DNA of 64,000 bases, taken from positions 558,001-622,000 of the forward strand of contig NZ_FOAX01000003.1 of assembly GCF_900109775.1 (NCBI RefSeq). Reading direction: 5' to 3'. The notes beneath the pieces are model-generated. The model searched no databases, was not told where the DNA came from, and saw only the letters and a list, made by a program, of their open reading frames with translations. The translations under genes and the position numbers were made by a program. Shown one piece after another: positions 45,192 through 57,210 of the stretch (position 1 is the stretch's first letter; each line of letters begins with the position of its first letter). This DNA is from Pseudoxanthomonas sp. GM95. GTDB lineage: Bacteria; Pseudomonadota; Gammaproteobacteria; Xanthomonadales; Xanthomonadaceae.

Positions 45192-46268
45192 TCAAAATAA
45201 CTCGCCTTGCGGCGAAGGCTTGCGCGGCGCGATGAACTGCGTGCAATCCAGCGCCGGCCAGCGTTCCCCGTCGTACCCCAAGCGCTTTCTGGCCAGGGCA
45301 AAGCGTCGCTCCAGCAGATCGGCGTACACGCCCTGCCCGCGCATGCGGCTGCCGAAAGTGCTGTCGTAATCCTTACCGCCGCGCAGCTGCTGCACGGTGC
45401 TCATCACGTGTGCGGCGCGATCGGGCAGATGCGTGGCCAGCCAGTCACGGAACAGCGGCGCCACTTCGTGCGGAAGCCGCAGCAGCACATAACCGGCCGA
45501 CCGCGCACCGGCCTCGCGCGCCGCTTCCAGCACGCCCTCCAGGTGCGCGTCGTTCACCCAGGGAATGGCCGGCGCGAACATCACGCCCACCGGCACGCCC
45601 GCCTCGCTCAGCGCCTTCATCGCACGCAGCCGCGCATGCGGCGCCGAAGCGCGGGGCTCCAGCTTGGCCGACAGTTGGTTATCCAGCGAGGTGATCGAGA
45701 ACGCGACATGCACCAGGTTGCGTGCGGCGAGCGGCGCCAGCAGGTCCAGGTCGCGTTCGATCAGCGCGTTCTTGGTGATCAGGGTGAAGGGATGCCGGGT
45801 TTCGGCGAACACCTCGATGAGCTGGCGGGTCAGCTTCAAGCGGCGCTCGAGTGGCTGGTAGGCATCGGTGTTGATGCCCAGCGAAATCGGGGTGACCTGG
45901 TGGCCGGGCTTGGCCAGCTCGCGGCGCAGCACTTCGGGCGCGTTGGTCTTGGCGTAGAGCCTAGTTTCGAAGTCCAGGCCCGGCGACAGGTCCAGATACG
46001 CGTGCGTGGGCCGCGCAAAACAGTAACTGCAGCCGTGCTCGCACCCGCGATACGGATTGAGCGTCTGCGAGAACGGCAGGTCCGGCGAACTGTTGCGGCT
46101 GATGATGCTGCGCGCGCGCTCCTCGGTGACCTGGGTGCGTGGCAGCACGTCCATCTCGCCTTCTGCGTCGCGCTCGTGCCAGCCATCATCGGCGGCGTGC
46201 GCCGTGGTCACGGCGAAGCGTCCCGGCAGCCAGCCGGTCGAACCGCGTCCTTTGATCGCCTCGCCCAT
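45192..46268 (-). CDS. Radical SAM protein, PA0069/SplB-like
   Basis: A 358-residue enzyme with the radical SAM cluster motif CEHGCSYCFA (about residue 76), here with Cx3Cx2C spacing. TLNPYRGCEHGC and TRLYAKTNAPEVLRREL are typical of the PA0069 group, related to spore photoproduct lyase-type proteins. The reaction is unknown; DNA or nucleotide repair has been suggested for relatives. It converges with the BON-domain gene and is divergent from the cardiolipin synthase gene. Confidence 0.88.
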   Translation of the reverse strand: MGEAIKGRGSTGWLPGRFAVTTAHAADDGWHERDAEGEMDVLPRTQVTEERARSIISRNSSPDLPFSQTLNPYRGCEHGCSYCFARPTHAYLDLSPGLDFETRLYAKTNAPEVLRRELAKPGHQVTPISLGINTDAYQPLERRLKLTRQLIEVFAETRHPFTLITKNALIERDLDLLAPLAARNLVHVAFSITSLDNQLSAKLEPRASAPHARLRAMKALSEAGVPVGVMFAPAIPWVNDAHLEGVLEAAREAGARSAGYVLLRLPHEVAPLFRDWLATHLPDRAAHVMSTVQQLRGGKDYDSTFGSRMRGQGVYADLLERRFALARKRLGYDGERWPALDCTQFIAPRKPSPQGELF

Positions 46269-46335
46269 CGCACCAGCGTAATCGGCGTGCGTCTCAATCG
46301 ACGCGACATCACATCGCAGCCTCTAAAATCCGGTC

Positions 46336-47790
46336 ATGCTCGCCCTGCTCGCCACGTTCTGGCACGACATCGCGGATATTCCGCATCTCAAGACCTATCT
46401 CACCGCTGCCTGGCTGGCCTACCTGCTGGTGCTGGGCGGCTGGATCATCCTGCAGAAGCGCGAGCCGGTGGCCACGGTCAGTTGGGTGCTATCGCTGGCC
46501 GCCCTGCCCTATCTGGGTTTCCTGATCTACTTCCTGCTGGGTCCGCAGAAGATCAAGCGCCAGCGCCTGCGCCGTCATCGTTCGCGCGACGGCATGGATG
46601 CTTACGACGCGGCCTGCCCGCCCACCGAAATCTGCACCGAGCTGTCGCTGCTCGGCCAGGCGGTCACCGGCCTGCCGCCCTCCTCGGCCACGCGCGTGGA
46701 CCTGCTGGTCGATGGCGCCGCGACCTACGACGCCCTGGTCGAAGCGATCGGCCAGGCGCGCAACCACGTGCACCTGGAGTACTACATCTTCGAGCGCGAC
46801 CGCACCGGCACGCGCATCCGCGATGCGCTGATCGAGCGCGCCAAGGCCGGCGTCCACGTGCGCCTGCTGGTCGATGCGGTGGGTGCAGGCAAGCTCAACA
46901 AGCGCTTCCTCAAGCCGCTGCTGGAGGCCGGCTGCCAGCAGTGCTGGTTCCACCCGACCCAGTTCCGGCCCTTCACCCGGCCGTGGGTGAACCTGCGCAC
47001 GCACCGCAAGATCGCGGTGATCGATGGCACCGTCGCCTTCGCCGGCGGCATCAACATCACCGATGAGGAAAACGACGGCCTCAATCCCAACGCCTACCGC
47101 GACCTGCACATGCGCCTGGAGGGCGAGATCGTGCGTGGCCTGCAGCAGGTGTTCGTCGAGGACTGGATCTACGCCAGCGGCCACAAGCGCGAGCACTTCA
47201 AGGGCACCACGCTGTGGCCGCCCAATGTGGAGCGTCCACACGGCGACATCGCGGTGCAGGTGCTGACCTCCGGCCCCGATTCGGACTGGGAAGCCATCCA
47301 TCGCCTGCAGGTCGGCGCCATCCACGAGGCCACCGAACGCGTGTGGCTGGTGACGCCGTATTTCGTCCCCGGCGAGGCAGCGATGATGGCGCTGACCTCG
47401 GCCGCGCTGGCCGGACTGGACGTGCGCCTGCTGGTGCCCAAGCAGAGCGATTCCAAACTGGTGACTTTCGCCGCGCGCTCGTACTTCGACGAGCTGCTGG
47501 CGGCCAAGGTCAAGGTCTACGAATACGGCCCGCGCATGCTGCACACCAAGGCGCTGCTGTGCGATGACAACCTGGCGATCCTGGGCAGCGCCAACTTCGA
47601 CCATCGCAGCTTCCGCCTGAACTTCGAAGTGGCGCTGCTGTTCCGCGAGCCGGCGTTCAACGCGCGCGTGGCCGAGTTGCTGGAAGGCGAATTCGCCAAC
47701 GCCAGCCGCGTGCACAACGAGCGCAACCGCTCGCTCTGGCGCAACCGCCTGCCCGAAGCGCTGGCCCGGCTGGGCTCGCCGTTTCTGTAG
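46336..47790 (+). CDS. cls: Cardiolipin synthase (PLD superfamily)
   Basis: Joins phosphatidylglycerol molecules to make cardiolipin in the inner membrane. The 484-residue protein has two N-terminal membrane segments (YLTAAWLAYLLVLGGWIIL and WVLSLAALPYLGFLIYFLLG) and two HKD motifs: HRKIAVIDG from His223 and HTKALLCDD from His403, each followed by the family's Gly/Asn-Phe context. Length and plan match ClsA-type enzymes. Confidence 0.94.
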   Translation: MLALLATFWHDIADIPHLKTYLTAAWLAYLLVLGGWIILQKREPVATVSWVLSLAALPYLGFLIYFLLGPQKIKRQRLRRHRSRDGMDAYDAACPPTEICTELSLLGQAVTGLPPSSATRVDLLVDGAATYDALVEAIGQARNHVHLEYYIFERDRTGTRIRDALIERAKAGVHVRLLVDAVGAGKLNKRFLKPLLEAGCQQCWFHPTQFRPFTRPWVNLRTHRKIAVIDGTVAFAGGINITDEENDGLNPNAYRDLHMRLEGEIVRGLQQVFVEDWIYASGHKREHFKGTTLWPPNVERPHGDIAVQVLTSGPDSDWEAIHRLQVGAIHEATERVWLVTPYFVPGEAAMMALTSAALAGLDVRLLVPKQSDSKLVTFAARSYFDELLAAKVKVYEYGPRMLHTKALLCDDNLAILGSANFDHRSFRLNFEVALLFREPAFNARVAELLEGEFANASRVHNERNRSLWRNRLPEALARLGSPFL

Positions 47791-47850
47791 GGTGCGGGCC
47801 CGCCGCGGATCGGTAGAATCGGCGGCGTCTCCTTCCTGGACGAGCGCCTT

Positions 47851-48129
47851 ATGTACTGGCTTTTCCTGCTGATGTCGCTGGCCGCGATGGCCGTGGCCCT
47901 GCGCACGACGTCGATGGCCTTGATGGTGGTCAGCCTGCTTGCCGCGCTGGCCTTGTTGATCGCCTGGATCATGGGCTGGTATTCGGCCCGCGCCGGCAGC
48001 AGCGACACCAGCGGCCGCGGCATGATCGACCCGGTGGAACTGCATCGGCTGCGCGAGCAGGCCGCCGCACGCAAGGCCGCCGAACACCAGTCGCCCACCG
48101 CATCGCAGGAGCCGCGCGATGGTATCTGA
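47851..48129 (+). CDS. Small membrane protein upstream of pdxJ
   Basis: A 92-residue protein with two N-terminal membrane segments ([16 protein letters not shown] and [19 protein letters not shown]) and a hydrophilic tail. Its last eleven bases overlap the start of pdxJ, so the two are probably co-translated. Unnamed; function unknown. Confidence 0.75.
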   Translation: MYWLFLLMSLAAMAVALRTTSMALMVVSLLAALALLIAWIMGWYSARAGSSDTSGRGMIDPVELHRLREQAAARKAAEHQSPTASQEPRDGI

Positions 48130-48898
48130 GGCCGCACCGACCGCGCTCAGCGTCAACGTCAACAAGATCGCGGTGCTGCGTAATTCGCGTGGCGGCTTGG
48201 AGCCCGATGTCCTGCGTGCGGCGCGCACCTGCCTCTCGGCCGGTGCCCAGGGCATCACCGTGCACCCGCGTCCGGACCGCCGCCACATCACCGCCGAGGA
48301 CGTGGTCGCGTTGGCAGAACTGACCGCGCAATACCACGTGGAACTCAATGTCGAAGGCAACCCCTTCGCACCGCCGCGCGTGGGCTATCCGGGTCTGCTG
48401 GATCTGTGCGAGCGGGTGCGCCCGGCACAGGTCACGCTGGTGCCCGATTCGGACGATCAGCTGACCTCCGATCACGGCTTTGATTTTGATCGCGACAGCT
48501 TTCGCCTCGCGCCGCTGGTGCGCCAGCTCAAGGCCTGGAACTGCCGCGTGAGCCTGTTCGTCGATGCCGGCTGCACGGGCTTGCCCACCGCCTTGGCGAT
48601 GGGCGCCGATCGCATCGAGCTGTACACCGGCCCGTATGCGGCCGCGTGGGCGGCGGGCAATCCGCAGGAGGCCGTCGCACTGTTCCGCGAAACCGCCGCA
48701 CGCGCCGAAGCCATCGGCCTGGGCGTCAACGCCGGACACGACCTCAGCCAGGAAAACCTGGTCCTGTTCCTCACCGAAGTGCCCAACGTGCAGGAGGTCT
48801 CGATCGGCCACGCGCTGATGTCCGAGGCGCTGTACGACGGCCTGGAAACGACGGTGCGCCGCTACCTGGACATCATCGCAGGCGTGCAAAAAGGCTGA
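48119..48898 (+). CDS. pdxJ: Pyridoxine 5'-phosphate synthase
   Basis: Condenses 3-amino-1-hydroxyacetone phosphate with deoxyxylulose 5-phosphate to make the vitamin B6 ring. The 259-residue TIM-barrel protein has [17 protein letters not shown] at the start, [13 protein letters not shown], and NLEGNPF-type [21 protein letters not shown] and [14 protein letters not shown] are near the end. It overlaps the small membrane-protein gene by eleven bases. The terminator at 48956-48982 follows. Confidence 0.95.
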   Translation: MVSEAAPTALSVNVNKIAVLRNSRGGLEPDVLRAARTCLSAGAQGITVHPRPDRRHITAEDVVALAELTAQYHVELNVEGNPFAPPRVGYPGLLDLCERVRPAQVTLVPDSDDQLTSDHGFDFDRDSFRLAPLVRQLKAWNCRVSLFVDAGCTGLPTALAMGADRIELYTGPYAAAWAAGNPQEAVALFRETAARAEAIGLGVNAGHDLSQENLVLFLTEVPNVQEVSIGHALMSEALYDGLETTVRRYLDIIAGVQKG

Positions 48899-48955
48899 CC
48901 GTTTTCGGCCTTCGCAGATTCAGCGCCGCACTTCATTCACCCGATCGCGCATACA

Positions 48956-48982
48956 ACAACGCCGCCCATTGGGCGGCGTTGT
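48956..48982. terminator. Bidirectional hairpin between pdxJ and the exbD genes
   Basis: Perfect 12-base stem ACAACGCCGCCC/GGGCGGCGTTGT with a three-base ATT loop, between convergent genes. T-tracts on both sides are short (TCTTTC on the plus side). Confidence 0.7.
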
Positions 48983-49005
48983 CTTTCAATCAATGCGTGG
49001 ATCGA

Positions 49006-49416
49006 TTACTGCTGCATGAAACCGATCTTGAGCATCTGTGCGTTCTTCGCAGAAGCCAGCACACGGGCCATGGTTTCGTACTGCGAGTCCGGGTTTGCGT
49101 CGATGCGCAGCTGCGGCTGATTGGTCGGGTCCTTCTGGACCTCGTTCTCCATCATGCTCTGCAGTGCACTGACGGCCACCGGGTTGTTGTTCCAGTACAC
49201 CGTGTTGGACGCGTCGATCCGCAGATCGATCGGCGGCGGCGGTTCCTGCGTCGGCGGCGGAGTCGGCGAACGCTGCGGAAGCGCCACGTCGATCGGATAC
49301 GTCATGATCGGCGCGGTCACGATGAAGATGATCAACAGCACCAGCATGACGTCGATCAACGGGGTCACGTTGATCTCGGACATGGCGCCCTTGCCACCAC
49401 CACTACTAAAGGCCAT
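49006..49416 (-). CDS. exbD2: Biopolymer transport protein ExbD (second copy)
   Basis: A 136-residue ExbD/TolR protein. One membrane segment ([20 protein letters not shown]) carries the conserved Asp that takes part in proton flow, followed by a periplasmic domain. It works with ExbB and TonB to energise outer-membrane receptors. It starts three bases after the end of the first exbD copy. In Xanthomonas, exbD2 is dispensable for iron uptake but needed for other roles; whether that holds here is not shown. Confidence 0.93.
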   Translation of the reverse strand: MAFSSGGGKGAMSEINVTPLIDVMLVLLIIFIVTAPIMTYPIDVALPQRSPTPPPTQEPPPPIDLRIDASNTVYWNNNPVAVSALQSMMENEVQKDPTNQPQLRIDANPDSQYETMARVLASAKNAQMLKIGFMQQ

Positions 49417-49419
49417 GAG

Positions 49420-49848
<429 letters not shown>

Positions 49849-49892
49849 ACGGCCTCCGGATGCTTCTAGTCGATGAGTTCGTTATCTACGGA

Positions 49893-50648
49893 TCAGCGCA
49901 CGCGGGCGCCGGTCGCGAAGAAGTCGTGCAGGTCGTGCGCGAACGTATCGAACTTGGCGATCGTGGTGGAGTTCAACTTGTTGAAGAAGTTGTACGCAAA
50001 CACGGCCGGGATGGCGACGAACAGACCGATAGCGGTCATGATCAGCGCTTCACCCACCGGGCCGGCCACGGCGTCGATGCCGGCGTTACCGGTGGCGCCG
50101 ATGCGGATCAGGGCGCCGTAGATGCCCCACACCGTACCCAGCAGACCCACGAACGGCGCGGTCGCACCGACGGTGGCCAGCAGGATCATGCCCGACTGCA
50201 CCTTGGTGCTTTCGCGGGTGACGGCCTGGCGCAGGGCGCGGTCGACGAATTCCGAACGGCTCAGGCCTTCACCGGCGTTGGAACCTTCAGCGCGCTGGTG
50301 GTGGGCAGCCGCCTGGGCAGCGTCCAGAGCGATCTTAGAGAACGGCTCGTTGCGCGGCTGCTCTTCCATGATGCGGATGGCGTCCTGCGCATTGTTGGTT
50401 TCCCAGAAGGCGCTGGTGACGCGGTCGGCCTGCGAACGCAGACGCACGGCCTTGATGATGTTGACGATGGTCCAGTACCAGGAGGCCGCCGACATGATCA
50501 CCAGGGTGAGCAGCACGGCCCAGGACACGACGAAGGCGCCCGGCTTGCTGGTCATTTCGGAGATCAGGTGGGAGAAGCCCATCTGGTTCAGAGCAGCGGC
50601 GGCGTTGGTGCCTCCCGCGGCGGCGGCGATCAGAGTTTCCTGCAGCAT
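49893..50648 (-). CDS. exbB: TonB-system proton channel protein ExbB
   Basis: A 251-residue inner-membrane protein with three membrane segments: one near residue 38, then TVGATAPFVGLLGTVWGIYGAL and LIMTAIGLFVAIPAVFAYN, the MotA/TolQ/ExbB signature. ExbB forms the proton channel with ExbD and drives TonB. It follows tonB by 68 bases and precedes exbD1 by 44 bases. Confidence 0.95.
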   Translation of the reverse strand: MLQETLIAAAAGGTNAAAALNQMGFSHLISEMTSKPGAFVVSWAVLLTLVIMSAASWYWTIVNIIKAVRLRSQADRVTSAFWETNNAQDAIRIMEEQPRNEPFSKIALDAAQAAAHHQRAEGSNAGEGLSRSEFVDRALRQAVTRESTKVQSGMILLATVGATAPFVGLLGTVWGIYGALIRIGATGNAGIDAVAGPVGEALIMTAIGLFVAIPAVFAYNFFNKLNSTTIAKFDTFAHDLHDFFATGARVR

Positions 50649-50716
50649 GACGCTTACCTTTGTTGGAAATTTGGTGGAGAGGTTAGGTGACGCTTATTGG
50701 GTGAAACAGGTCCGGG

Positions 50717-51391
50717 TCAGCCGCCCATGCTGAAGTCGACGGGGACGCGTACGCGGCCTGCGACACTCTGGGAGCCGGACTTACCGGGGTTGAAGCGCCA
50801 CTTGCGTGCTGCTTCCATCGCGGCGCGGTCGAGATCGCGATTACGGCTGGATTTTTCGACCGAGACGTTGGTGACGTTGCCGCTGGCATCGACGTCGATG
50901 ATCAGGATCACCGTGCCTTCGACGCCGGCGCGGGCGGCCGACGGCGGATAACGCGGCGGATTCATGTTCTTCGACGAGATGTCCACGCTGGCGCCGATGT
51001 CCGGGGTCGGAGCAGGCGGCGAGGGCGGGGCAGGCGGCGTGTAGGTATCGACCGGACGCGGATCCGGCACGTCCACCGGCGGCGCTTCCGGCGGCGGCGG
51101 AACCGGCGTCGGCTTGGGCGGGGACAGTTCCTTCACCGGCGGCGGCGGCGTGTCCTGCTTCGGCGGCGGCGGCGGCGGCGGCGGGGGAGGCGGCGGCGGG
51201 TCGACGATCTGAACCAGCATCTTCTGTTCCTCCTCCTTCTGCGCCGGAGGTGCGACAGCGGGAATCAACAGAAGCAGGAACACCGCAACGTGCAACGCGA
51301 TAACGAATGCGAAGCCAATGATGCGGGACCAGTTGAGCCCTGTGGGGGCTTCCTGCTCTCTGTAGCGATTGATGACAAGTTGTTCAGTCAT
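50717..51391 (-). CDS. tonB: TonB energy-transducing protein
   Basis: A 224-residue protein with an N-terminal membrane anchor (GFAFVIALHVAVFLLLLIPAV, residues about 27-47), a long periplasmic linker rich in proline (runs of Pro around residues 68-80 and further PP pairs) and the C-terminal TonB domain (YPPSAARAGVEGTVILIIDV, ending KWRFNPG). It links ExbB/ExbD to outer-membrane receptors, including the two encoded at 16986 and 24710. The operon order is tonB, exbB, exbD1, exbD2. Confidence 0.95.
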   Translation of the reverse strand: MTEQLVINRYREQEAPTGLNWSRIIGFAFVIALHVAVFLLLLIPAVAPPAQKEEEQKMLVQIVDPPPPPPPPPPPPPKQDTPPPPVKELSPPKPTPVPPPPEAPPVDVPDPRPVDTYTPPAPPSPPAPTPDIGASVDISSKNMNPPRYPPSAARAGVEGTVILIIDVDASGNVTNVSVEKSSRNRDLDRAAMEAARKWRFNPGKSGSQSVAGRVRVPVDFSMGG

Positions 51392-51512
51392 GCGCCAGTG
51401 GACTCAATGGAAACGGGGCGTGCGGTGGTGCACGCCGATGTCGGTTCGGTTGGATTCCACTGCAGAAGTGCAGGGGAATCCCCAGCTTAACCCAATCCTT
51501 TGTTGCGATTCC

Positions 51513-51529
51513 AGCAGTTATCCACTGCT
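51513..51529. promoter_or_regulatory. Inverted repeat upstream of tonB
   Basis: AGCAGT-TATCC-ACTGCT, a perfect 17-base palindrome in the 158-base gap between the TPR gene and tonB. It could be an operator of the tonB operon. It also contains a DnaA-box-like TTATCCACT, probably by chance. Confidence 0.4.
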
Positions 51530-51531
51530 AA

Positions 51532-51574
51532 GAAAACGATTTCAAACGATTACTTGGAGCCAAGAATCGTTTTC
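51532..51574 (-). terminator. Nested hairpins at the 3' end of the TPR gene
   Basis: GAAAACGATT (51532-51541) pairs with AATCGTTTTC (51565-51574) and encloses CTTGG-AG-CCAAG (51553-51564). The structure spans the stop codon at 51550. It may attenuate transcription into tonB. Confidence 0.5.
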
Positions 51575-52743
51575 GCGTCCTGCGGTTTTTTCACGCCCTT
51601 GTCCAGCGCCGATTGAGCGGCCTTCTTGGCCTCGGCTGGACGCCCTTCCTGCATCAGGACACGCGCGAGATTGAGGTACGTCTCGCCGGTGGTGTCCATC
51701 GGGGCCGCTTTCTGCCAGGCCTCGATCGCCTGCGGAATCTGAGGCGGCTCTGAATAGTAGTACGCCTGAGCGAGGATCTGATACACCTCGAGGTTCGGCT
51801 TGAGGATATTTTTCTGCAGGCCTTCGTTGATCACCGCGATGGTGTTCTTTTCCTGGCCTTCCATGTTGCTGTAGGTCGCGTAGAGCTGGCGGTATTCCTT
51901 CTCCTCGGTCAGCTGGCCCGAGGCGCGCAGCTTGTCCAGGACGGCCGCGGCCTTGTCCTTCTGGTCGTTCTGCGAATACATCACGGCCAGGTTGATCTGC
52001 GCGTTCTTGTCGTTGGGCGACTTGGCGGCGAGCTGCTCGGCCAGCGCCTGGGCTTCGGCGCCCTGGTTGTTGGCTTCATAGCTGGCCATCAGCACCTGCA
52101 CCCACTGCGCCTTGGGCTCGGGCGTGGCGGCGATGGCTTCCTTCAGCGGCGGGATCGCCTCGGCGTAGCGCTCGGCCTGGTAAAGCGCCTGGCCCTTCAG
52201 GGCGAGGTCTTCGGGCTTGGTCGACTTGGTTTCGCTGAGGTACTTGTCCAGCGTGGCCAGGCCTTCGGGATACTGCTCGGCCTGCAGCTGCAGCTGGGCC
52301 AGCATGAACATCGCCTGGTAGTGGCCGTTGTTGTCCAGCGCGTTGAGCGCGATGGCCTGCTTGAGGTACGCGACGGTGCCTGCTTCGTCGTCGGTGCTGT
52401 AGGCGGCCTGCGAGGCGATCTGCGAAGCCAGGGCCTTGTCGTAATCGTTGGCGTCGGGGCTGGCGATGATTTCATCGGCATCTGCGCGTGCCTTGGCCCA
52501 ATCCTGATCGTTGTAGGCCTTGATCATCTTCTCGGCCTTGGGCGCGATCTTGCGGGAGTTCTTGGTCTCCGGCGCTTGGCGCGTGGCGTTCGGGTACAGC
52601 ACTTCCTGCTTCGATTCGCCACCCTTCTTCTTGTCGGCGCGTTCACGCGTCTGCTGTGCCGAGGCTTCTACCGAAACGGTGCCGGCGAGCAGGCCGATGA
52701 TGGCCAGGGAGAGCAGGGCATGCTTGGGGCTGCGCAACAACAT
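51550..52743 (-). CDS. Periplasmic TPR-repeat protein upstream of tonB
   Basis: A 397-residue protein with a signal peptide (about 1-29, ending ASAQ) and a charged low-complexity stretch (RADKKKGGESK). About eight tetratricopeptide-like helical pairs follow, for example LDNNGHYQAMFMLAQLQLQA and QAKSPNDK-type turns. TPR proteins bind partner proteins. The gene is directly upstream of tonB in the same direction, a placement shared by TonB-associated TPR proteins such as TtpC of Shewanella and vibrios. A role as TonB accessory is inferred from context only. Confidence 0.82.
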   Translation of the reverse strand: MLLRSPKHALLSLAIIGLLAGTVSVEASAQQTRERADKKKGGESKQEVLYPNATRQAPETKNSRKIAPKAEKMIKAYNDQDWAKARADADEIIASPDANDYDKALASQIASQAAYSTDDEAGTVAYLKQAIALNALDNNGHYQAMFMLAQLQLQAEQYPEGLATLDKYLSETKSTKPEDLALKGQALYQAERYAEAIPPLKEAIAATPEPKAQWVQVLMASYEANNQGAEAQALAEQLAAKSPNDKNAQINLAVMYSQNDQKDKAAAVLDKLRASGQLTEEKEYRQLYATYSNMEGQEKNTIAVINEGLQKNILKPNLEVYQILAQAYYYSEPPQIPQAIEAWQKAAPMDTTGETYLNLARVLMQEGRPAEAKKAAQSALDKGVKKPQDAKTILGSK

Positions 52744-52892
52744 GGATCACCTCTTGCGGAATCGGTCGTACGTGAGTGCGGGGGGCTGAACAACAGGTCA
52801 ATGGGAGACCGGGTCGGCGAAACTAGCAGAATCGTCTTAACAATGTGTACGGATTTCGTTGTCCCGGTGCGACGAATGTGCACATCCTGCGA

Positions 52893-53705
52893 TCAGCTGC
52901 AGCGTGGCGTCCGGCCGGCGGCGCGCGCCGCTTCCCAGGTCGGCACCAACGCGCCTGCGCGTCCTTGCAGTTCGCGGATACGCGCCTGCGGATCGGGATG
53001 TGTCGAGAGCCATTGTGGCGGACGGCTTCCGCCAGCGGACAGCATGTTCTGCCAAAGATTGACCGCCTGACGGGGATCAAATCCTGCCTGGGCCATCAGA
53101 CGCTGCCCGACCTCGTCGGCTTCGGTTTCCTGGCGCCGCGAATTGGGCAGCAGGAAGCCGGTGTTGGCGGCGATGCCGCCGCCTTGCGAGACCAGCGAAC
53201 CGTAATCGCCGGCCAGCGCACCCAGCAGCGCGAGTGCCTGCGACGTACGGACCTGGTTGGTGATGCGCTCGTCGAAATGGCGCTCGATGACGTGGCCGAT
53301 TTCGTGGCCGATCACCGCAGCCAGCTGGTCCTGGCTCTTGGCCACGGGAAACATGCCGGTGTTGACGCCGACCTTGCCGCCGGGCAGTGCGAAGGCGTTG
53401 GCCTCGTCATCGATGAAGACGGCCGTTTCCCACGAGATCGAGCGCTGTTCGGCCGGCAGCTGCGCCACCAAGGCGGTGACCACGCAGCGCACGTAGGCGT
53501 TCTGCTTGGGATCGCTGCTGACCTTCTGCTTCTGCTTGGCTTCGGCGAAGGCCTGCGCGCCGAGCTGGTCGAGCTGCTGCTGGGACACGGCGCCGACGTT
53601 TTGGCGACGGCCGGTGGAGGACGTTGTCGTCGCGCAACTGGCGACCAGCACGGCGATCAGGCTGGCGGCGAGGGCAGGGACGAGGCGGCGGGCGGAAGGC
53701 TTCAT
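52893..53705 (-). CDS. M48-family metalloprotease, lipoprotein
   Basis: A 270-residue protease. The N-terminus is a lipoprotein signal with lipobox VASC at about residue 24. The catalytic zinc motif is HEIGHVIERH near residue 136, with the third ligand Glu in ETEADEVG. SWETAVFIDDEANAFALPGG is the M48 signature. Related proteins (LoiP/YggG, BepA) act on misassembled outer-membrane proteins in the periplasm. Start at the ATG ending at 53705; a frame extension of nine residues exists. Confidence 0.92.
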   Translation of the reverse strand: MKPSARRLVPALAASLIAVLVASCATTTSSTGRRQNVGAVSQQQLDQLGAQAFAEAKQKQKVSSDPKQNAYVRCVVTALVAQLPAEQRSISWETAVFIDDEANAFALPGGKVGVNTGMFPVAKSQDQLAAVIGHEIGHVIERHFDERITNQVRTSQALALLGALAGDYGSLVSQGGGIAANTGFLLPNSRRQETEADEVGQRLMAQAGFDPRQAVNLWQNMLSAGGSRPPQWLSTHPDPQARIRELQGRAGALVPTWEAARAAGRTPRCS

Positions 53706-53756
53706 TGGTGTCAGTGTTGACACAAAAACCATGAACTTTTCGTCAAGCCACGCCGC

Positions 53757-54599
53757 TCAGGTCGTCACCCCGAACGCCATCATCATGCCGATGGCAAAAG
53801 CGTTGTTGAGCCCGTGCGCCACGATCGACGCGCCCAGCGAACCGGTGCGCCGGTACACCCAGGCAAAGGCCACCCCCATGCAGGTATAGACGGCCCACAG
53901 CGGCAGCTGGGTCATCAGGGTTTTGTCGCCCACGAACGGCATTTCGTGCATGAAGGCGAACATCAATCCGCTCAGCACCGCGCCCAGCACCGGCCAGCCA
54001 TCGCGCCAGAGCCGGCGGAACAGCACGCGGCGGAACAGGACTTCTTCGTAGACCGGCGCGGCGACCACGGCGAAGGTCAGCAGCAGCAGCGGATGGTTTT
54101 CCAGCGTGCCGCGCACCAGGCTCATGTTGGAGGGGTCGAGCGTCTCCTGCATGGCCGCAGCCAGCTGCGACACGATGATGCTGCAGGTGATCACCACTAC
54201 GCCGGTGAAGGCGGCCAGCAGCCAGGTCGCCGGGCTGCGCAGCGAGGCGCGCGACAGCTGGCGTTCGTCACGGCGGGGCGGCGCGCGCCACAGCATCGCC
54301 AGCAGGGCGGTGCCACCGACGCTGATCAGGCTCAGGGCCATCGTCGCCAGCGGACCGGGCGTGCCGACCGCCTGCATGATGGCTTTAGGCTGATCGGTCG
54401 GCGCGCCGTTCAAGGCCAGTTCCACGCCGCGCCACGCACCCCAGGCCAGGCCGCCCAGCAGCGAGAGCAGGGCGAACAGGCCGGCGACGATGAGCAGCTC
54501 CAGGCCGAAACGGCGCAACGCCCGGCCCAGCGGCAGCGGCGCGGCCGGCGAGGGGGCCAGCGGTTGCCCGGGCGGTTCGGCCACGGCAGCGACTTCCAT
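53757..54599 (-). CDS. CPBP family intramembrane metalloprotease
   Basis: A 280-residue membrane protein with about seven membrane segments after a proline-rich cytoplasmic N-terminus. Active-site motifs of the CAAX/CPBP protease family are present: EEVLFRRVLF near residue 185, FMHEMPF near residue 215, and VAHGLNNAFA near residue 265. The bacterial substrates are mostly unknown. It follows gyrB by 15 bases, in the same direction, so it may be read from the gyrB transcript. Confidence 0.9.
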   Translation of the reverse strand: MEVAAVAEPPGQPLAPSPAAPLPLGRALRRFGLELLIVAGLFALLSLLGGLAWGAWRGVELALNGAPTDQPKAIMQAVGTPGPLATMALSLISVGGTALLAMLWRAPPRRDERQLSRASLRSPATWLLAAFTGVVVITCSIIVSQLAAAMQETLDPSNMSLVRGTLENHPLLLLTFAVVAAPVYEEVLFRRVLFRRLWRDGWPVLGAVLSGLMFAFMHEMPFVGDKTLMTQLPLWAVYTCMGVAFAWVYRRTGSLGASIVAHGLNNAFAIGMMMAFGVTT

Positions 54600-54614
54600 G
54601 CGCGCCGGGCGTCC

Positions 54615-57172
<2,558 letters not shown>

Positions 57173-57210
57173 CCGCGGCCCTTTCAGGCCCCTTGGCGGG
57201 TCCGGCGCGC

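Noticed and set aside
51513..51529. DnaA-box-like TTATCCACT upstream of tonB
   Set aside because: Single copy with one mismatch, far from the origin, and inside a palindrome that explains it better.
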